Below, piece after piece: positions 1-12,190 of a DNA stretch of 64,000 nucleotides. This DNA comes from Poecilobothrus nobilitatus (lineage: Eukaryota; Arthropoda; Insecta; Diptera; Dolichopodidae): the NCBI GenBank assembly GCA_947095535.1, contig OX352774.1:64356416-64420415 (forward strand), written 5' to 3'. The notes beneath the pieces were generated by a model. The model was not told the origin of the DNA. It searched no databases and saw only the letters and a list, made by a program, of their open reading frames with translations. A program made the position numbers and the translations under genes. Position 1 is the stretch's first letter; each line of letters opens with the position of its first letter.

Positions 1-2888
1 AAGATAAGGTATATTTACGGAAAGGGATTTATTTACGGAAATGATATATAAGATCATAATAAGAATAAATTTATATCTCGCTCGCTTATCACTCTTCTTA
101 CAGTAGCCACTTATTTAAGAGTCAATATATAACGTTTTAAATTTTTTTCTGAAAAATTTCTCCTGAATCTGACCATTATATTTTCAGTGCTTAAGTTACA
201 GTAATTTTTTTTTATTTGAATTATTGTATTTTTATTTAGAATTGCATAATTTCAAATTATATAGTATAATAACTTTACTATTGCTGTCATAACTTATAAA
301 ATAATATAAGATAATAATAAATTTTGAAAGGTGTACTAAACAAAAGAAAACAAAATCACCTATAGTGGTTCATTTTTTTCTTTTTTCTTACCATTGTTGT
401 TGTTATTTTTATTAATTAATTTTGTATAAAAAAAAAAAAAGTCTTTTGACAATTCATTTTATCCATAGGCAATTTATTTACAGTATTTGGATTAATTCCT
501 AGACAAAAGTTTTTAAGATCATAAATTTTTTATTATATAGTTAAGAAGTGATTGATTTTTCTTAATGGAATTTTTAGGTTAATTTTAAGGGACCATTAAA
601 TCAACCTTCAAAAGTTTTTAAATATTGTTCATATTGTGGTAGGTGGTCAGTTAAAATGAATAGGCATATTTATTTACGTATATTGACTGTATAGTGTATG
701 CTGTATGTTAAAATTTAAATATATATATATACATATATATGCATAGTATAATTAGGATAGTAAAAATTTTGAAATTGACATAGAAATATATTTGTATAAA
801 GCTTTTGGCACCTTTTGGTCAAGTATATAAATACCTATAAATAAATCCTTCCCACACGATTAAACACTTTCATATTGTATGTTATTTTTTATAATTTATA
901 TTTAATACACCTGACATTAGAATTTAAATAAAAAAAAACCAAAACAAATATGGTTTTAAAATTTTTTTTTTTTTTGATGAGAAAATTAATTTTAAGACCA
1001 AAAAAAGTAAAAAATTTACTTTAAACGGAAATTTTAAGGTTAAAATTTTAAATTTGATATTAGGTAATAATATATATACATGTATATGTACATTAATATT
1101 GTAAAAATTGAAAATTTTTGAAGAAGAGGAAACATGCCATGTATTAATTACGATTTATGTATGTTATTATAATCGCTTTTCTTTCCGATTTTATAATGTC
1201 TAGTTTAGATTAAAATAAAAACAAATAAAATGACCCACATAAATTTTTTTTTTTTTAACTTTTGTTTTGTAAGGAAAATCAAACCTAAATATGTACATAT
1301 ATGTATTTATAAAATAACGTAAAATTTTGCTAAAAAAAATAAAGATTAAATATTATATATAGAAATACATGAAATAATTAATTTTTTCTTTTCCCTTACG
1401 GATTTATCAAATTTTTAAATAGTGTTCGAATTGAAGATCAAGCTTTCAAGCCCTAAATTAAAAGCAAAATAAAATGAACAAAACTTAATATACGCTATAG
1501 GAGTAATTTTATAATTTTTCGTTTTTAGCAAATGGGTCGAATACATAAAACTGAACTTGAACTAAATTCTCACTCTTTCAAACAAAAATTACACTCGAAC
1601 TTAAAGTTTTTGTATGATAAGTGAGATTTGAGTTCAAACCCATCAGTTTGATGCATTATGCATGCGGAGTATTTGTACAAAAAGTGAGATTTGAATTCAA
1701 AGTTAGTTTGATGATGCATTTGACTCATTGTCTGCTCTATAACGAAAAGATAGCTTAGTTAACTCAATAGAAGCACTTGATTTAAATGGCTTTCCGTAGC
1801 CTAATTAATGTCGATTAAAATTTACTTTTTGACTAAACGTTTAACGCTTTCAGATTGCGTTTTATCTTATTAAAACTTTTTTGGGAAATCATTTTATTTT
1901 ATTTTAATTTTTTTTTTTTTTTAAATAAAATAATGCGCTTCTGCAGATAAACAATCTGTAAAACTTTAAATTACGTTTTTATATACAGACTATACTTATT
2001 TTTTTATAAAAATTATATATTTTATATAATTATATAAATGAAACTTTATTCATATTTTCCACATAATAATTTATTCTAAAATATAATCAGAATATAATTA
2101 ATACATTCATATTATATGTATTGCGACTTGCGTGTTATTAAATAAATATCAAAAATTAATAAAATAAAACTTATACTATTTTTTACTGCATATTTAATAA
2201 ATTTTAATTTTCTTTTATTTTAATTCTCTGTTTAAAATTATTATATAAAATTTTTGTTTTCATAAAACGCATTATAAAAATTAGAAAATTGAGCCATTAT
2301 TTTTGTATTCATCCATATATTCATTTTTTATGTATTTGTTTATTTAAATATATATCATAATTTATTATTTAAAGCATACTTTACCAATAGGTGACGCAAA
2401 TTTCTTATAATATATGAATTAAACGGTATGTAAAATCTGGTAAAATCATAAAACCTGGTAAAATTTTAATTTTCATTTTGGTTCGTATCCAAACTAAATA
2501 TATTTTGCTTCACAATTTTTTCAATTTTTATTTTTTAATATTTTGTACTGGCATTAGGATATTATATATTATATGGGACTAAGCAGATATTCGATATTAG
2601 CATATGTTAACAACTAGAAATGTAATATACAATATACAATATATTTATATCTGTATATAAAGAACATACATATATTTATACATAGGTATACATATATAAT
2701 TTATTAGATAAGGATTAAAAAAATACTAAGTTCTTAAGTACATAATTATGTAAATTACCTTACTGTTTTAATTTAAATTTAAAAATTTATTTTAACGGTT
2801 ATTATTTTTTTTAAATCCCTATACATATATTAATTTAGTCCCTAGTTATTAATTAAAACCATACTTATATGTTTTTACTATCTTACAG
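1..2888. other. AT-rich non-coding upstream region
   Basis: No credible coding exon is seen on either strand. The stretch is poly-A/T and TATA-type simple sequence, with one internal near-duplication (1617-1730) described separately. It ends in a pyrimidine-rich splice acceptor (AG at 2887-2888) just before the CRAL-TRIO start codon, so its right part is probably a 5' UTR intron of that gene. The first exon and promoter cannot be placed. Confidence 0.5.
1617..1732. repeat. degenerate two-unit tandem repeat
   Basis: Two units share the core GTGAGATTTGARTTCAAA followed by a TCAGTTTGATG / TTAGTTTGATG block and a GATGCAT-like end. They start near 1620 and 1680. The unit is about 60 bp and clearly diverged. 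No similarity to the SINE copies elsewhere in the window is evident beyond a chance TTCAAACCC. Confidence 0.5.
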
Positions 2889-2901
2889 ATAAAATTTGGT
2901 C

Positions 2902-3942
2902 ATGGCACCAACTCCCGCCACTTATGGTCATCAACTAATTGAACAATCAAATCAATCATTCCATCAAACAAATGATATCGGTCATTTATTAAAAATAATT
3001 CAAGAAATTTCCACAAATGAATTGCGAGAAGATAAAAGCACACGAGAACAATTTTTAAAACAATTTAGAAATATTTTATTAAATAATATTGATATTCAAA
3101 ATTTACGAATTGATGATAATTTTCTTTTAAGATTTTTACGTGCTAAAAAATATAATATATCAATGGCAGAACAAACTCTTTTAAAATATTTAAATTTGCG
3201 TAAAACTTATCCGCATATGTGTACTGAATTAGATTCTTTAGATTCAAAACAAATGGCAATTATAACAAATGGATATATATTTGTTTCACCAAATCGTGAT
3301 AAATTCGGAAGACGTATTATTTTTATAAATGCAAAATTATTTAATGCAAAATTATATTCAAGTGCAGATCAAGCTAAAGCTCATATATTAACTTATGAAA
3401 CACTTTTAGAAGATCCAATTAATCAAGTTATAGGTTTAACACATATTGGTGATTTATCTGGTGTAACTGCATCTCTTGTATTAAATTGGAATCCAACAGA
3501 ATTTGCAAGAATTTTACGTTGGGGTGAACAATCTTTACCAATTCGCCATAAAGCTATTCATTTAATCAATGTACCATTACCTTTTAAATGGATTGTTGAT
3601 TTTGTTAAAGGACGAGTTAGTCAAAAAATGAAGGAAAGATTTCATGCATATACAAATTCAAAAGAATTAAAAAAGCATGTTGATATAGAATGTTTACCAA
3701 AAGAAATGGGTGGTACAATACCAATGAAGGATATGATTGAATCATGGAAAAAGGAATTATTAGCAAGAAGAGAATCTGTAATAGCATTAGATAATATGAA
3801 GCTGTTAAGCGATCGAGGAATTATAACAAGTCGAAATAAAAATAATGCAACAATCAATAATAATAACAATAATGATATAAAAAAAAATGAAAAAATTGAT
3901 TCAAAATTTTTAGGAAGTTTTAAAAAATTGGATTTTGATTAG
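2902..3942 (+). CDS. CRAL-TRIO (Sec14-like) lipid-transfer protein, alpha-tocopherol-transfer/clavesin type
   Basis: A 346-residue soluble protein read in one uninterrupted exon. Residues about 45-95 form the helical CRAL-TRIO N-domain (FLLRFLRAKKYNISMAEQ). About 105-260 form the lipid-binding lobe, with FGRRIIFINAK, GDLSGVT, LPIRHKAIHLINVP and the closing LPKEMGGTIPMKDMIE. Family members bind one hydrophobic ligand (tocopherol, retinoid or phosphoinositide) in the cytosol and move it between membranes; the ligand here cannot be told. The C-terminal 40 residues are Asn/Lys-rich and low in complexity. The start is the ATG at 2902 (GTCATGGCA context); an in-frame TTG at 2896 is only a frame extension. 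A splice acceptor at 2888 implies a non-coding 5' exon. It resembles insect CG10237/CG5973-type alpha-TTP-like proteins, but that is from memory and no symbol is given. The gene is convergent with CTCF. Confidence 0.9.
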   Translation: MAPTPATYGHQLIEQSNQSFHQTNDIGHLLKIIQEISTNELREDKSTREQFLKQFRNILLNNIDIQNLRIDDNFLLRFLRAKKYNISMAEQTLLKYLNLRKTYPHMCTELDSLDSKQMAIITNGYIFVSPNRDKFGRRIIFINAKLFNAKLYSSADQAKAHILTYETLLEDPINQVIGLTHIGDLSGVTASLVLNWNPTEFARILRWGEQSLPIRHKAIHLINVPLPFKWIVDFVKGRVSQKMKERFHAYTNSKELKKHVDIECLPKEMGGTIPMKDMIESWKKELLARRESVIALDNMKLLSDRGIITSRNKNNATINNNNNNDIKKNEKIDSKFLGSFKKLDFD

Positions 3943-4342
3943 ATAAATATGTAATTTATTTTCTTCAATTTTTTTTCTGTAAATAACTTTAAAACATGAA
4001 TTATTAAAAAATATTTTAATATAAAAAAAACTATATTAATCACTGTTTACATATATTTATCTTTATTGTTTTTAATAAATTTATTATTTCAAGGAAAAAA
4101 AAATCATAAATGGAAACAGCAATTTATTTATGCACTAATTTTCATTAAAATTTATTTTTAATTTAGTTCTTTTGCTTTTAAAATAACATAATAAAATTTA
4201 CAATTCAAATTATACATTTGATGCAAATAAAATTAAAATCCCAACTACAAAATTTCTAATATTCCTTAAATATAGAAGATGTTTAACAAATTCTATATTT
4301 TAATTAAGTTCTAAAGCTAATTTGTAAACACATATATAAAAT
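3943..4342. other. convergent 3' UTR interval
   Basis: About 400 bp lie between the stop codons of the plus-strand CRAL-TRIO gene and the minus-strand CTCF gene. AATAAA-like signals occur for the plus strand (for example near 4072-4078), and TTTATT motifs (AATAAA on the minus strand) occur near 4110-4160. The two 3' UTRs therefore probably abut or overlap tail to tail. No other feature is seen. Confidence 0.5.
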
Positions 4343-6572
4343 CTATATTTCATCTTTGTATCCGGCATTGGAATCATCGTCGTCTTCCTAATAGTGAGAA
4401 AATAAATTTAATATAATTAAAATCAATTTGAATAATATACTAAAAACTCAAACTCAAATATATAAATGAAAACTCACTTCAAAACCAAAACAATGATCCA
4501 TTTCAATGGTTCTTTTCTTTTTAGAAATAATTTGTTTACTTACTCCATCATCATCTGTTAACATGTAAAATACATTTAAAATAAGTAAATATATTTTAAA
4601 AGAGGTGCAAAATGTATTACCTGAAAAAGCGTCATCTTCATCTAAATTTAAAGAATTTGTACCTTTTTTTTTTTTATTTTTTAATTTTGATTCTTTGGGA
4701 ATGTCTATGCGTTCACTGATAATTATTTCTTGATTATTTTCAATACCTTCTTCATCATCGTCTTCGCATTGAATAACTTCTAAAACTACATATTCTTGAC
4801 TATTACCACCTGTTCCTTCTTCATAAATATTTTCCTTTTTTATTTTAATATTTCCCGATTCTTCTAATTCCATTTCATATTCTTCACTTTCTTCAATGTT
4901 ATTACGATTTTCTTCATCGCTATCTTCTCCTTCTGGTACAATAGCAACAAGTTGTCCCTGAATAACTTGTACCTTTTTCTTTCTTCCTCGTTTTAATTTC
5001 TTTTTCTCTTCTACTATTTTTGGATCAGGATCATGTACCGCCATATGGCGTATCAAATTACCTTTATGACTAAAGCTTCTTGAACAATCTGGGCAATTAT
5101 GAATTTTTGGTTTAGGTTCTGGTGCTACATAATTTACATTATGATATAGATTGATATGGCGTTTCAGCAACTGTTTCTGTCGAAAAGATTGATCGCAAAA
5201 GTCACATTCAAATGGTTTTTCATCTGTATGAATTAATTGATGTGCTTCTAAATGTCTTTGAGATACTGAAGCGTAGGAACATAAAGAACATTTATAGCAT
5301 TTTTCACCATCATGTGTTTTTAAATGAACTTTATAAGTATAGCGATCAGGAAAGGTATTATTGCATCGTTTGCACATAATTGGTTTATCAGAAGTATGTA
5401 ATTTTTGAACGTGAATCCTTAAATCTGTTTTTCTTCCACATGTTGTAGGACAAAGCTCACATTGGAAAACTGGTTTTTCACCAACATTATGAATTAATTT
5501 GTGTGCTTTTAAAGAATTAGATTGAGTAAACCTAGTATGACAAATATCACATTCATATGGTTTTTCTCCTGTATGAATTCGTAAATGTCTTTTAAGTTTA
5601 AAGGTATCTGGTGAAGCATATGTACAATGTGGACATTGAAATGGTCTCTCCCCTGTATGACATCTAATATGTCTTTTCAGTTTACTAAGTTCAACACTGG
5701 CATAATCACATTCTGTACATTTGTGAGGTTTTTCATGAGTATGTCTATAACGAATGTGTCTAACAAGCTCTCCAGATGTTGTAAAAGTACTCGTACAAGA
5801 TTTACAAGCATGCGGTTTATGACCAGTATGAGTGTTCAAATGATTTACTAAAGATGCACTTGTTTTGAAACCTCTTTCACATATAGAGCACTAAAACCAA
5901 ACATTTTATTATATAAAATTTCTTTTATATTTTATTTTATAAAATTACCTTATATGGTCTTTCATCTGAATGACTTTTCATATGACGTGCCAAAAGATAT
6001 CTCTTGGTTGAAGTATAATTACAAAAAGAGCACACATGATTTGTATTTTGATTTGAAAATCCACTTTTGGCTCCAGTTGGCTTTTTAATTAATTTGATAT
6101 CATATGGTTTAATTTCTTTTTGTGGTGTTTCATCAACTTCCACTTCTACATTACCTTCACCTTCAACTTCACCATCACCTTCTCGTAACTCCTGCTCATT
6201 AAATTCATAGACAACTTCTTCTGTTTTAGAATCTTTCTTTTCATCAGGTATTACAACAACATAATTACTATAATCCTTGAATAACTTTTCTTTTGTATCT
6301 TCTTCTTCTTCCAAGATCTCATATTCCATTATTCCTTCATCATCATCTTCAATTAAACCCTCTGGAGGTTCCGTAGGAACTGGTTCAGAATCTTTAGTTG
6401 CCTGATAATAATAATTACCAGCTTGATCGACAAAATAGGTACCACATTCTTCATCATCTTCCTCTTCTTCAACCATCATTGCTTCAGAGTTTCCTTCATC
6501 ATATTCATTTAGTTCATCGATATAACTTGACAACTCGTTGCATTCCTCTTCTTTTATTTTGATCTTTGACAT
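4343..6572 (-). CDS. CTCF: CTCF insulator protein, 11 zinc fingers (four coding exons)
   Basis: Coding exons on the minus strand: 6572-5949, 5890-4621, 4554-4478 and 4387-4343, with GT..AG introns. They join to 2016 nt, 671 residues plus stop. CTCF binds long GC-rich sites in the nucleus and organises insulators and chromatin loops. The N-terminus (1-178) is strongly acidic. Eleven C2H2 fingers run from about 179 to 495; the core fingers read SGELVRHIRYRHTHEKP, ASVELSKLKRHIRCHTGERP and DTFKLKRHLRIHTGEKP, almost identical to the DNA-reading fingers 3-5 of animal CTCF. Finger 10 has FRQKQLLKRH. The last finger is regular C2H2. An AT-hook-like KKLKRGRKKK (about 505-514) and an acidic tail follow. 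The start is the ATG at 6572; an upstream in-frame TTG is not needed. The second intron falls inside finger 2, after its first residues. The joins are inferred, not transcript-supported. Confidence 0.95.
4555..4620 (-). other. 66-nt retainable CTCF intron
   Basis: This intron has a good donor (CAG|gtaata) and acceptor (ttaacag|AT) on the minus strand. Its length is a multiple of three and it has no in-frame stop, so retention would insert 22 mostly hydrophobic residues into the acidic C-terminal region instead of truncating the protein. Splicing is favoured, because the retained segment (around KIYLLILNVFYML) is unlike the charged residues on both sides. Confidence 0.7.
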
Positions 6573-7060
6573 ATTGATTGCGTTGTAATTAATCAATATT
6601 TAAAGCGCAAAAATCTACAAAAAAGAGATATTAAAATTTCGATTGCCAGTAAATATTTTTGAATTTATTTCTAATTCCTATTTTAATAAAAAACGTAAAC
6701 ATTAGATTTTTTCTAAAGAAATTGTTTGCTAGGGGTCTCTTTAGCTCACTCATAGACAAGTCTTTCAGAAATTTCTCACTGATAGGCGCTGGTAGCCATT
6801 TTTATTTACATTTTACAAGCCACATATATTTAATGAAAAAATTTATATACACCAAAACATTGTTTACAATTGATTATAACTACTTTTAAAACTCTAATAT
6901 ACTTACTATAATTTTTACTTATTTATATTTTATTTTGGTAAAAATATCTGGGATAAATTTTCAAATTGATTTCTATTTTTACCACCAACAACAGAGATTA
7001 GAATAGCGCCGCGCGAAGCAAATTATTTAATAGCGAGAGATGGCGTCACTTGATTGAAAG
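6573..7060 (-). promoter_or_regulatory. putative CTCF promoter and 5' UTR
   Basis: The region directly upstream of the CTCF start has a locally GC-richer patch at about 7001-7050 (GCGCCGCGCGAAGC, then GCGAGAGATGGCGTCAC) in otherwise AT-only sequence, as expected of an insect core promoter. It includes an AGATGGCG core resembling a CTCF site, treated under findings. No TATA box or initiator can be assigned with confidence. Confidence 0.4.
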
Positions 7061-9640
7061 AATATGTCATTTGTTTTGTACTTTTATAGTACGCTTTATA
7101 TATCTATCGCATGTTAGAAAGAGACAAATATATTACCTGGCAAAAATTAGGGTAGCGTTTCAAATTGTCAATATACTAAATTATATATATAAAACAAGCT
7201 ACATAACTTTTAGTTACTAATATAAATGTTTTATACATTTTTATATTTTATATATTTATTATATATTTTATTATATTTACTAACATAAAATATTCGGTTA
7301 CGGTATTCTTTTATACTATATATAAAATGTACACCTAATGTTTTTAATTCAAAAATTCGTGCCAAAATCCAATATTTAATTTGAATTGAATTTTTAGTTT
7401 TATATATATAATTACCTGATTAATACTATATTTTAGATCTGAAAATGAATATGAAAAATGAGATTTATTTAAAAAGTTCTTCCTATTTATAAATTCAGTA
7501 ATGGAAAAAGTAACAAGTAAAATTCAGCGAACTTAAAGTAAAACTTTGACTTATACAAAAAATTTAAACTGTCCAACTCTCAACATAGTTAAATTTATAA
7601 CTATGACATACTCTTAACTTTTTTGAGATCTGAATAATATTTTTGTTTCTATTTTTTATTTTTTTTTCTAATTCCTTTTAACAATGAAAACTATTTAAAA
7701 AATTAACTATACAATAGAAAATCAAATATTTCAAATGTTCGTAAAATTTGTAGATTTTGCAATTTTAGTTTTAGTTAATGATTTTCAGCCGAACTATATT
7801 CAGCTATTCAGCTGATTTTGAACTGTACTATATAGCATTTACTTTTCTGAAGAAAATACTTACCTGGCGTTGGACTTTTTTTTCAAGAGATATTTTTTTT
7901 TGTTCCTCCGTACGGAAAAATAATAGTTAGGGTAAAAAGTTTTCCACTTTCCAGAAAGACAAACATTAAAAAATATGTATATTACCAATAACCATATATA
8001 CATACTTATATATTTATTCAAATAAATGTGAAAGAAGATGTAGTCGTCTTTTTTCTTCTCATTTGTTTTCCTATTACAATATTTAGTCAAAAAATGCATA
8101 TACATTTTATAATACGTATACATTTCGTTCACTAAACTGTTTTTATTTATGAAAATAATGTAAAGCAGTTTCTCATAACCTCATAAGAGATTTTACGATG
8201 TTATATTATTTAGTAATTGAAATATTTAAATTTTCAAAAGCAAAATTTAATTAATTAGTTTAAATTAAGAGTTATTAAAAATTTTATCAACTTATAAAAG
8301 TAACAAATAAATGATAAAATTAAAAAAAAATAAATCTGGAATGAAACTATTTCAACTTTTAGGAATTTTTTTCTGAAGAAACTAAAGAATACGGTTCCCT
8401 TAGCTATTTTTCTAAATTGACTGAAATTATTTTCTTTATTATCTATCTAATATGTAATATCTATGGGTAAGGGATATTTTATATATATAATTAACAATCA
8501 GTGTCAAGTAGTATTAAGCACATTATAATAATATTAAATGTTTGAAATGGCTATAATATTGTATGCTACATTTTAAATTTTGGAATGAAAATTATTACTT
8601 ACCGAAATTATAAAAATCACCACATTAACAAATTTGTAATAAACAACTTCTTAGTTTATCAAATTTGTCATCTGTCAGTTGCCGCTTAACAAAAATTAAA
8701 AAAAAAAACAATGTAACAAACTAAAAAACAAATATAATTATTTTGTTCTTTTCTAAATTTTTTTCGGGTCAACAATTCAAAGCAAAACTGAAAAAAAAAA
8801 AAATTTTGACTTTTTTCAGTATGGTCTTTTTCTGGTTAACATTATTTTTCCAGAAAAAAAAAAACGCTATTAAAACAAACTTGAAGAATGTATGAAATAC
8901 GCAAAACCTGTACTAAAAATACAGTGGAAACGCGAAGCACAATATTTTATAATATGTACTGACAAGCGAAGTTTTAAAAATTTATAAACGCACCCATTTT
9001 GTTGATTACATGTCAATGTTAAATTTATTAAAAACAAAAGTATTTCAAACTGTTATTTCTTAATCTTGGGTCTCATTATGATTTTATTTCCTTTAATTAT
9101 TTAATATTTTCATTTTCAAACACTTTTTTCTAAATTTTTAGAAACTTTCAGGAAAAAAAGTTTTAATAGTTTTTATTTTATCATTCATGAGCATGTACAA
9201 TAAAATTTATAAATATCATTAAATTTTAATATTAAAAAAAAGAAGAGAAATAGTAAAAGTGGTAAAGGAATTTGAAAAAGAAATAGTTTTAAAAGCGCTT
9301 GTTAAAATTTTTAAAAATCAGTTATTTTGGCGGGAAGACGTATAAATTAATTATTTTGACCGTGACTTCATATTAATTATTGTTAAAGTAAAAATTTATT
9401 TATCTGATAAATTTTTACATTTTACTTACTTGTTTCAGTAATTACTATAGGGCAAGAGTTAAAGCTATAAAAAAATTGTGTTTAAAATTTAGGATTATTT
9501 AATACATTTTTGGTGTTAATGTAACCAAAAACTCAAGATTATTGAGTACGACTCAAGAGATTTAAAATTTATAATATAAAACATTTAATATTCCGTGCAT
9601 AGGTATATTATTTGTGTTCGTTTTATAGAATAAAATAATC
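7061..9640. other. non-coding AT-rich interval
   Basis: Reading frames here, for example a minus-strand frame near 7860-8132, encode only Lys/Tyr/Ile/Phe-rich low-complexity peptides without recognisable domains. Homopolymer A and T runs dominate. No RNA gene or mobile element was recognised. Confidence 0.5.
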
Positions 9641-9644
9641 TTTT

Positions 9645-9735
9645 GTACTGCCAAAGTTCCAACAAGTAGTTGGAACTTTGGGAGTACAGGAATTTTTAGG
9701 GAGTACAGGAGGAGGGAGTACTTTGGCAGTACAGG
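9645..9735. repeat. 19-bp inverted repeat followed by GGGAGTAC repeats
   Basis: Arms 9645-9663 (GTACTGCCAAAGTTCCAAC) and 9669-9687 pair at 18 of 19 positions around a 5-nt loop. Just downstream the motif GGGAGTACAGG recurs, and at about 9718-9732 GTACTTTGGCAGTAC repeats the outer part of the stem. This may be the decayed end of a foldback or MITE-type element. It stands out by GC content from its surroundings. Confidence 0.75.
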
Positions 9736-9739
9736 AAAA

Positions 9740-10970
9740 GGAACCCAAATAATATGTGTATTTTGTACGTTATACAGTATTCGTAAAGAAGGACCTCCAA
9801 CTAAACAAATATATATATATGATGTATAATACATATATGTAATAAATAATGAAGAAAAATTTCTTATCCCTCTTTTGATCTATTTTAAGTACATACTTAG
9901 GATGTAATTTTGGATTTAGATAATATACATAGATAATATGATTGTGAACTAATAAAGTCAGTCACAACTAACAGTCAGTTTATACATATACATATACTTA
10001 CATATATATGTACATAAACATGAGCAAATACTTTAATTAATTAATGTATTTAATTAATTATAGCAAATAGTTACAAAATTAATTTATGGAAATCTCATAT
10101 TAACGGTAGTTATTTTCACTACAGTGTCTAATCGATCCAGTTAACTATTATATGTACCTATTTATTTTTTTTCAATTTACTTAAAAAAAAATTAGCAGAA
10201 AATAAAATATTAATTAGTTTTAAATAAATTATTTTGAATTTATTATTTAAACATTCAGGGTATTCACTTAAATTTCTAATGCAATTGTAAATTTCGTAAT
10301 CTTTATTTTTAATTACGTAATTTATTTTCAATGTTTTTTTTTTTTTAAATAAAATTTACAATTATTAATATTTTACAAATAATCAATTTATAAGAAATTG
10401 AGTAAAAGTTTTTAATAATTTACAAAATTTTCAATTGCTTAGTAAATTTATTATTTTAAATTTTTTTAAACCTTTTAAAGGTGTTTTTTTTTTTTATAAT
10501 TATAATTATATAATTTTGACACTATTATTATATATTTTTTTTTTTTTTAATTATTGAACACAACATTTATCATTTATTAATAACATAAAAATTTTTCATG
10601 TGTCGAATATTGATTTTTTTTTTAGTGTTTCATCTCTGAAAAAAATTTTGTTTTCGATATGTTCAAAAAAAAAACTAAAAAATATATAAAATAAAATAAA
10701 AAATTTTTTTACCAATATTGTAAAAAAAAAAAAAAAATTATAGTAAAATTTTAGTTTTATTATAATTTATTTAAGTTTTTTTTTTTTGTATTTCTTTAAA
10801 TTTAATCCAATTCCACAATAAATTTTTAATAGAGATTCTATCTAAATTACATTTAATTTATATATATAAATTTTTAATTAGACTAAAATGTGAAAATGAA
10901 AATTTTTATAAAAAAATCTCTTTGTTATTTTTTAACAGTATTTTAATGTATTATGTTTTAAATATATTTT
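9740..10970. other. non-coding AT-rich interval
   Basis: Poly-A/T, TTAATTAATTA and TACATATA-type simple sequence. No coding exon or structured element is seen. Confidence 0.5.
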
Positions 10971-11516
10971 ATGGCGCTATGAATTAAGTTAGAAAGGAAT
11001 TAAGTTAGAGAACAAAAAAATGAGTTAAGTTAGAAAACAATATGAAATAAGTCAGAAAATTAAATAACATATGAATTAATTTTTTGATATTGTAATTTTA
11101 TTTTTTGAAATAGAATTTTGAATGTGAATAGAAATTGTTGATCTTGAACAGTTTCGCTACAATACGGACAGTAGTAGTTACTCTTGTTATCGGCAAGATT
11201 TGGCATAAGTGGCATATTTTCATATATCGGCACGGAAGAAGAACTATATTGGAAGCATTCGCCAAACAGACACAGCAGGGATTTAGAAAAGTCTCTTATG
11301 ATTGATTAATATTTGGCAGCTTCGATTCCCCTTCCGATTCACTTGAAACATCGCTTCCATTTTCACTATCCTCGTCAACTTCTTTAAATTCATCAAAATT
11401 CCCAAATATCTTATTCTTATTATATTATGTAACTCTATTTGAGAACATCATTGGGGATATTTTATCATTTTGTAATAGTTCATTTGCTTCCCTTAATTTT
11501 TCGTTCTTTTCGATGC

Positions 11517-11702
11517 TTAATTTTCTTTTCTTTTTTTTCCCAACAGAGCTGCATCACTTTCAATTAAAATTCCCAATTTTCTACCAAACCAAAATCTTCT
11601 CCTGATTTTTTTAACAACTTTTGATGACGTGTCAGAAATTCCATGGTCAGAAGTCTTATAATTTGATCGCATAATCCTGGAACTCAAATGCAGGGCGGGC
11701 AA
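11517..11702 (-). pseudogene. transposon-internal basic ORF fragment
   Basis: A 61-codon open frame ending in a stop, rich in Arg and Lys (KVVKKIRRRFWFGRKLG, then LLGKKRKEN). A splice-acceptor-like TTGAGTTCCAG overlaps its start region, so it may be an exon of the element's former gene. It lies inside the inverted-terminus element together with two further short minus-strand frames. No family is recognised; it is likely a defunct element-encoded protein, not a host gene. Confidence 0.4.
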
Positions 11703-11885
11703 AGAATATGAAAAATAATTAATATACCCGTTGAAAATATTCGGATTTTATAGTCAGTTACAAAGTCAACGTTATATTTTTAAGAATATGTACCTTTTCA
11801 GTAGTAGTATTAATAGTATGTATTAAATAAATATACGTATATGTATATGTAAATAAAATATGTATTTATTCCCTTTAAATATATT

Positions 11886-12053
11886 TTTTTTAGTGCATTT
11901 CTCTGCCACATAAATGTAACAAGGAAATTATATACAGCTTTTCCTTTTCTTTTCCAGGCAATCCCACACACGTCGTAAGGAGGAATTTTTCAACTTCTTC
12001 GGTGTTTAGAGCGTATTTTATCCTTCTTACTCACTAGGCCACGGAGGCCTCTT
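11886..12053 (-). mobile_element. SINE family A copy 1, nested in transposon
   Basis: Read on the minus strand it starts AGGCCTCCGTGGCCTAGTGA, with an A-box-like TGGCCTAGTGAG. It continues through the ACGTCGTAAGG-type middle (read on the plus strand) and ends in the family's 3' body, TTACATTTATGTGGCAGAGA, with an A-rich tail. The same order of blocks occurs in copies at 26479, 27617, 29608 and 63824. Its position inside the repeat-terminus transposon shows that it inserted later. Confidence 0.85.
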
Positions 12054-12059
12054 TTAAAT

Positions 12060-12078
12060 ATTTAAAATGAATATATAA

Positions 12079-12109
<31 letters not shown>

Positions 12110-12190
12110 AATTGAATAAATTGAATGTATATAAATATATGAAATATATAAATAAATTGAATATACGATATATATGTATGTATGTATATT
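12060..12190. repeat. TA-rich microsatellite
   Basis: A run of TATATA and ACATATAT with interspersed AATAAATTGAA units, then TATATGTATG repeats. It lies immediately beside the nested SINE. It creates long but meaningless Tyr/Ile frames. Confidence 0.8.

Noticed and set aside
7860..8132. 90-codon minus-strand ORF
   Set aside because: Low-complexity Lys/Tyr/Ile composition typical of random AT-rich frames; no domain or splice context.
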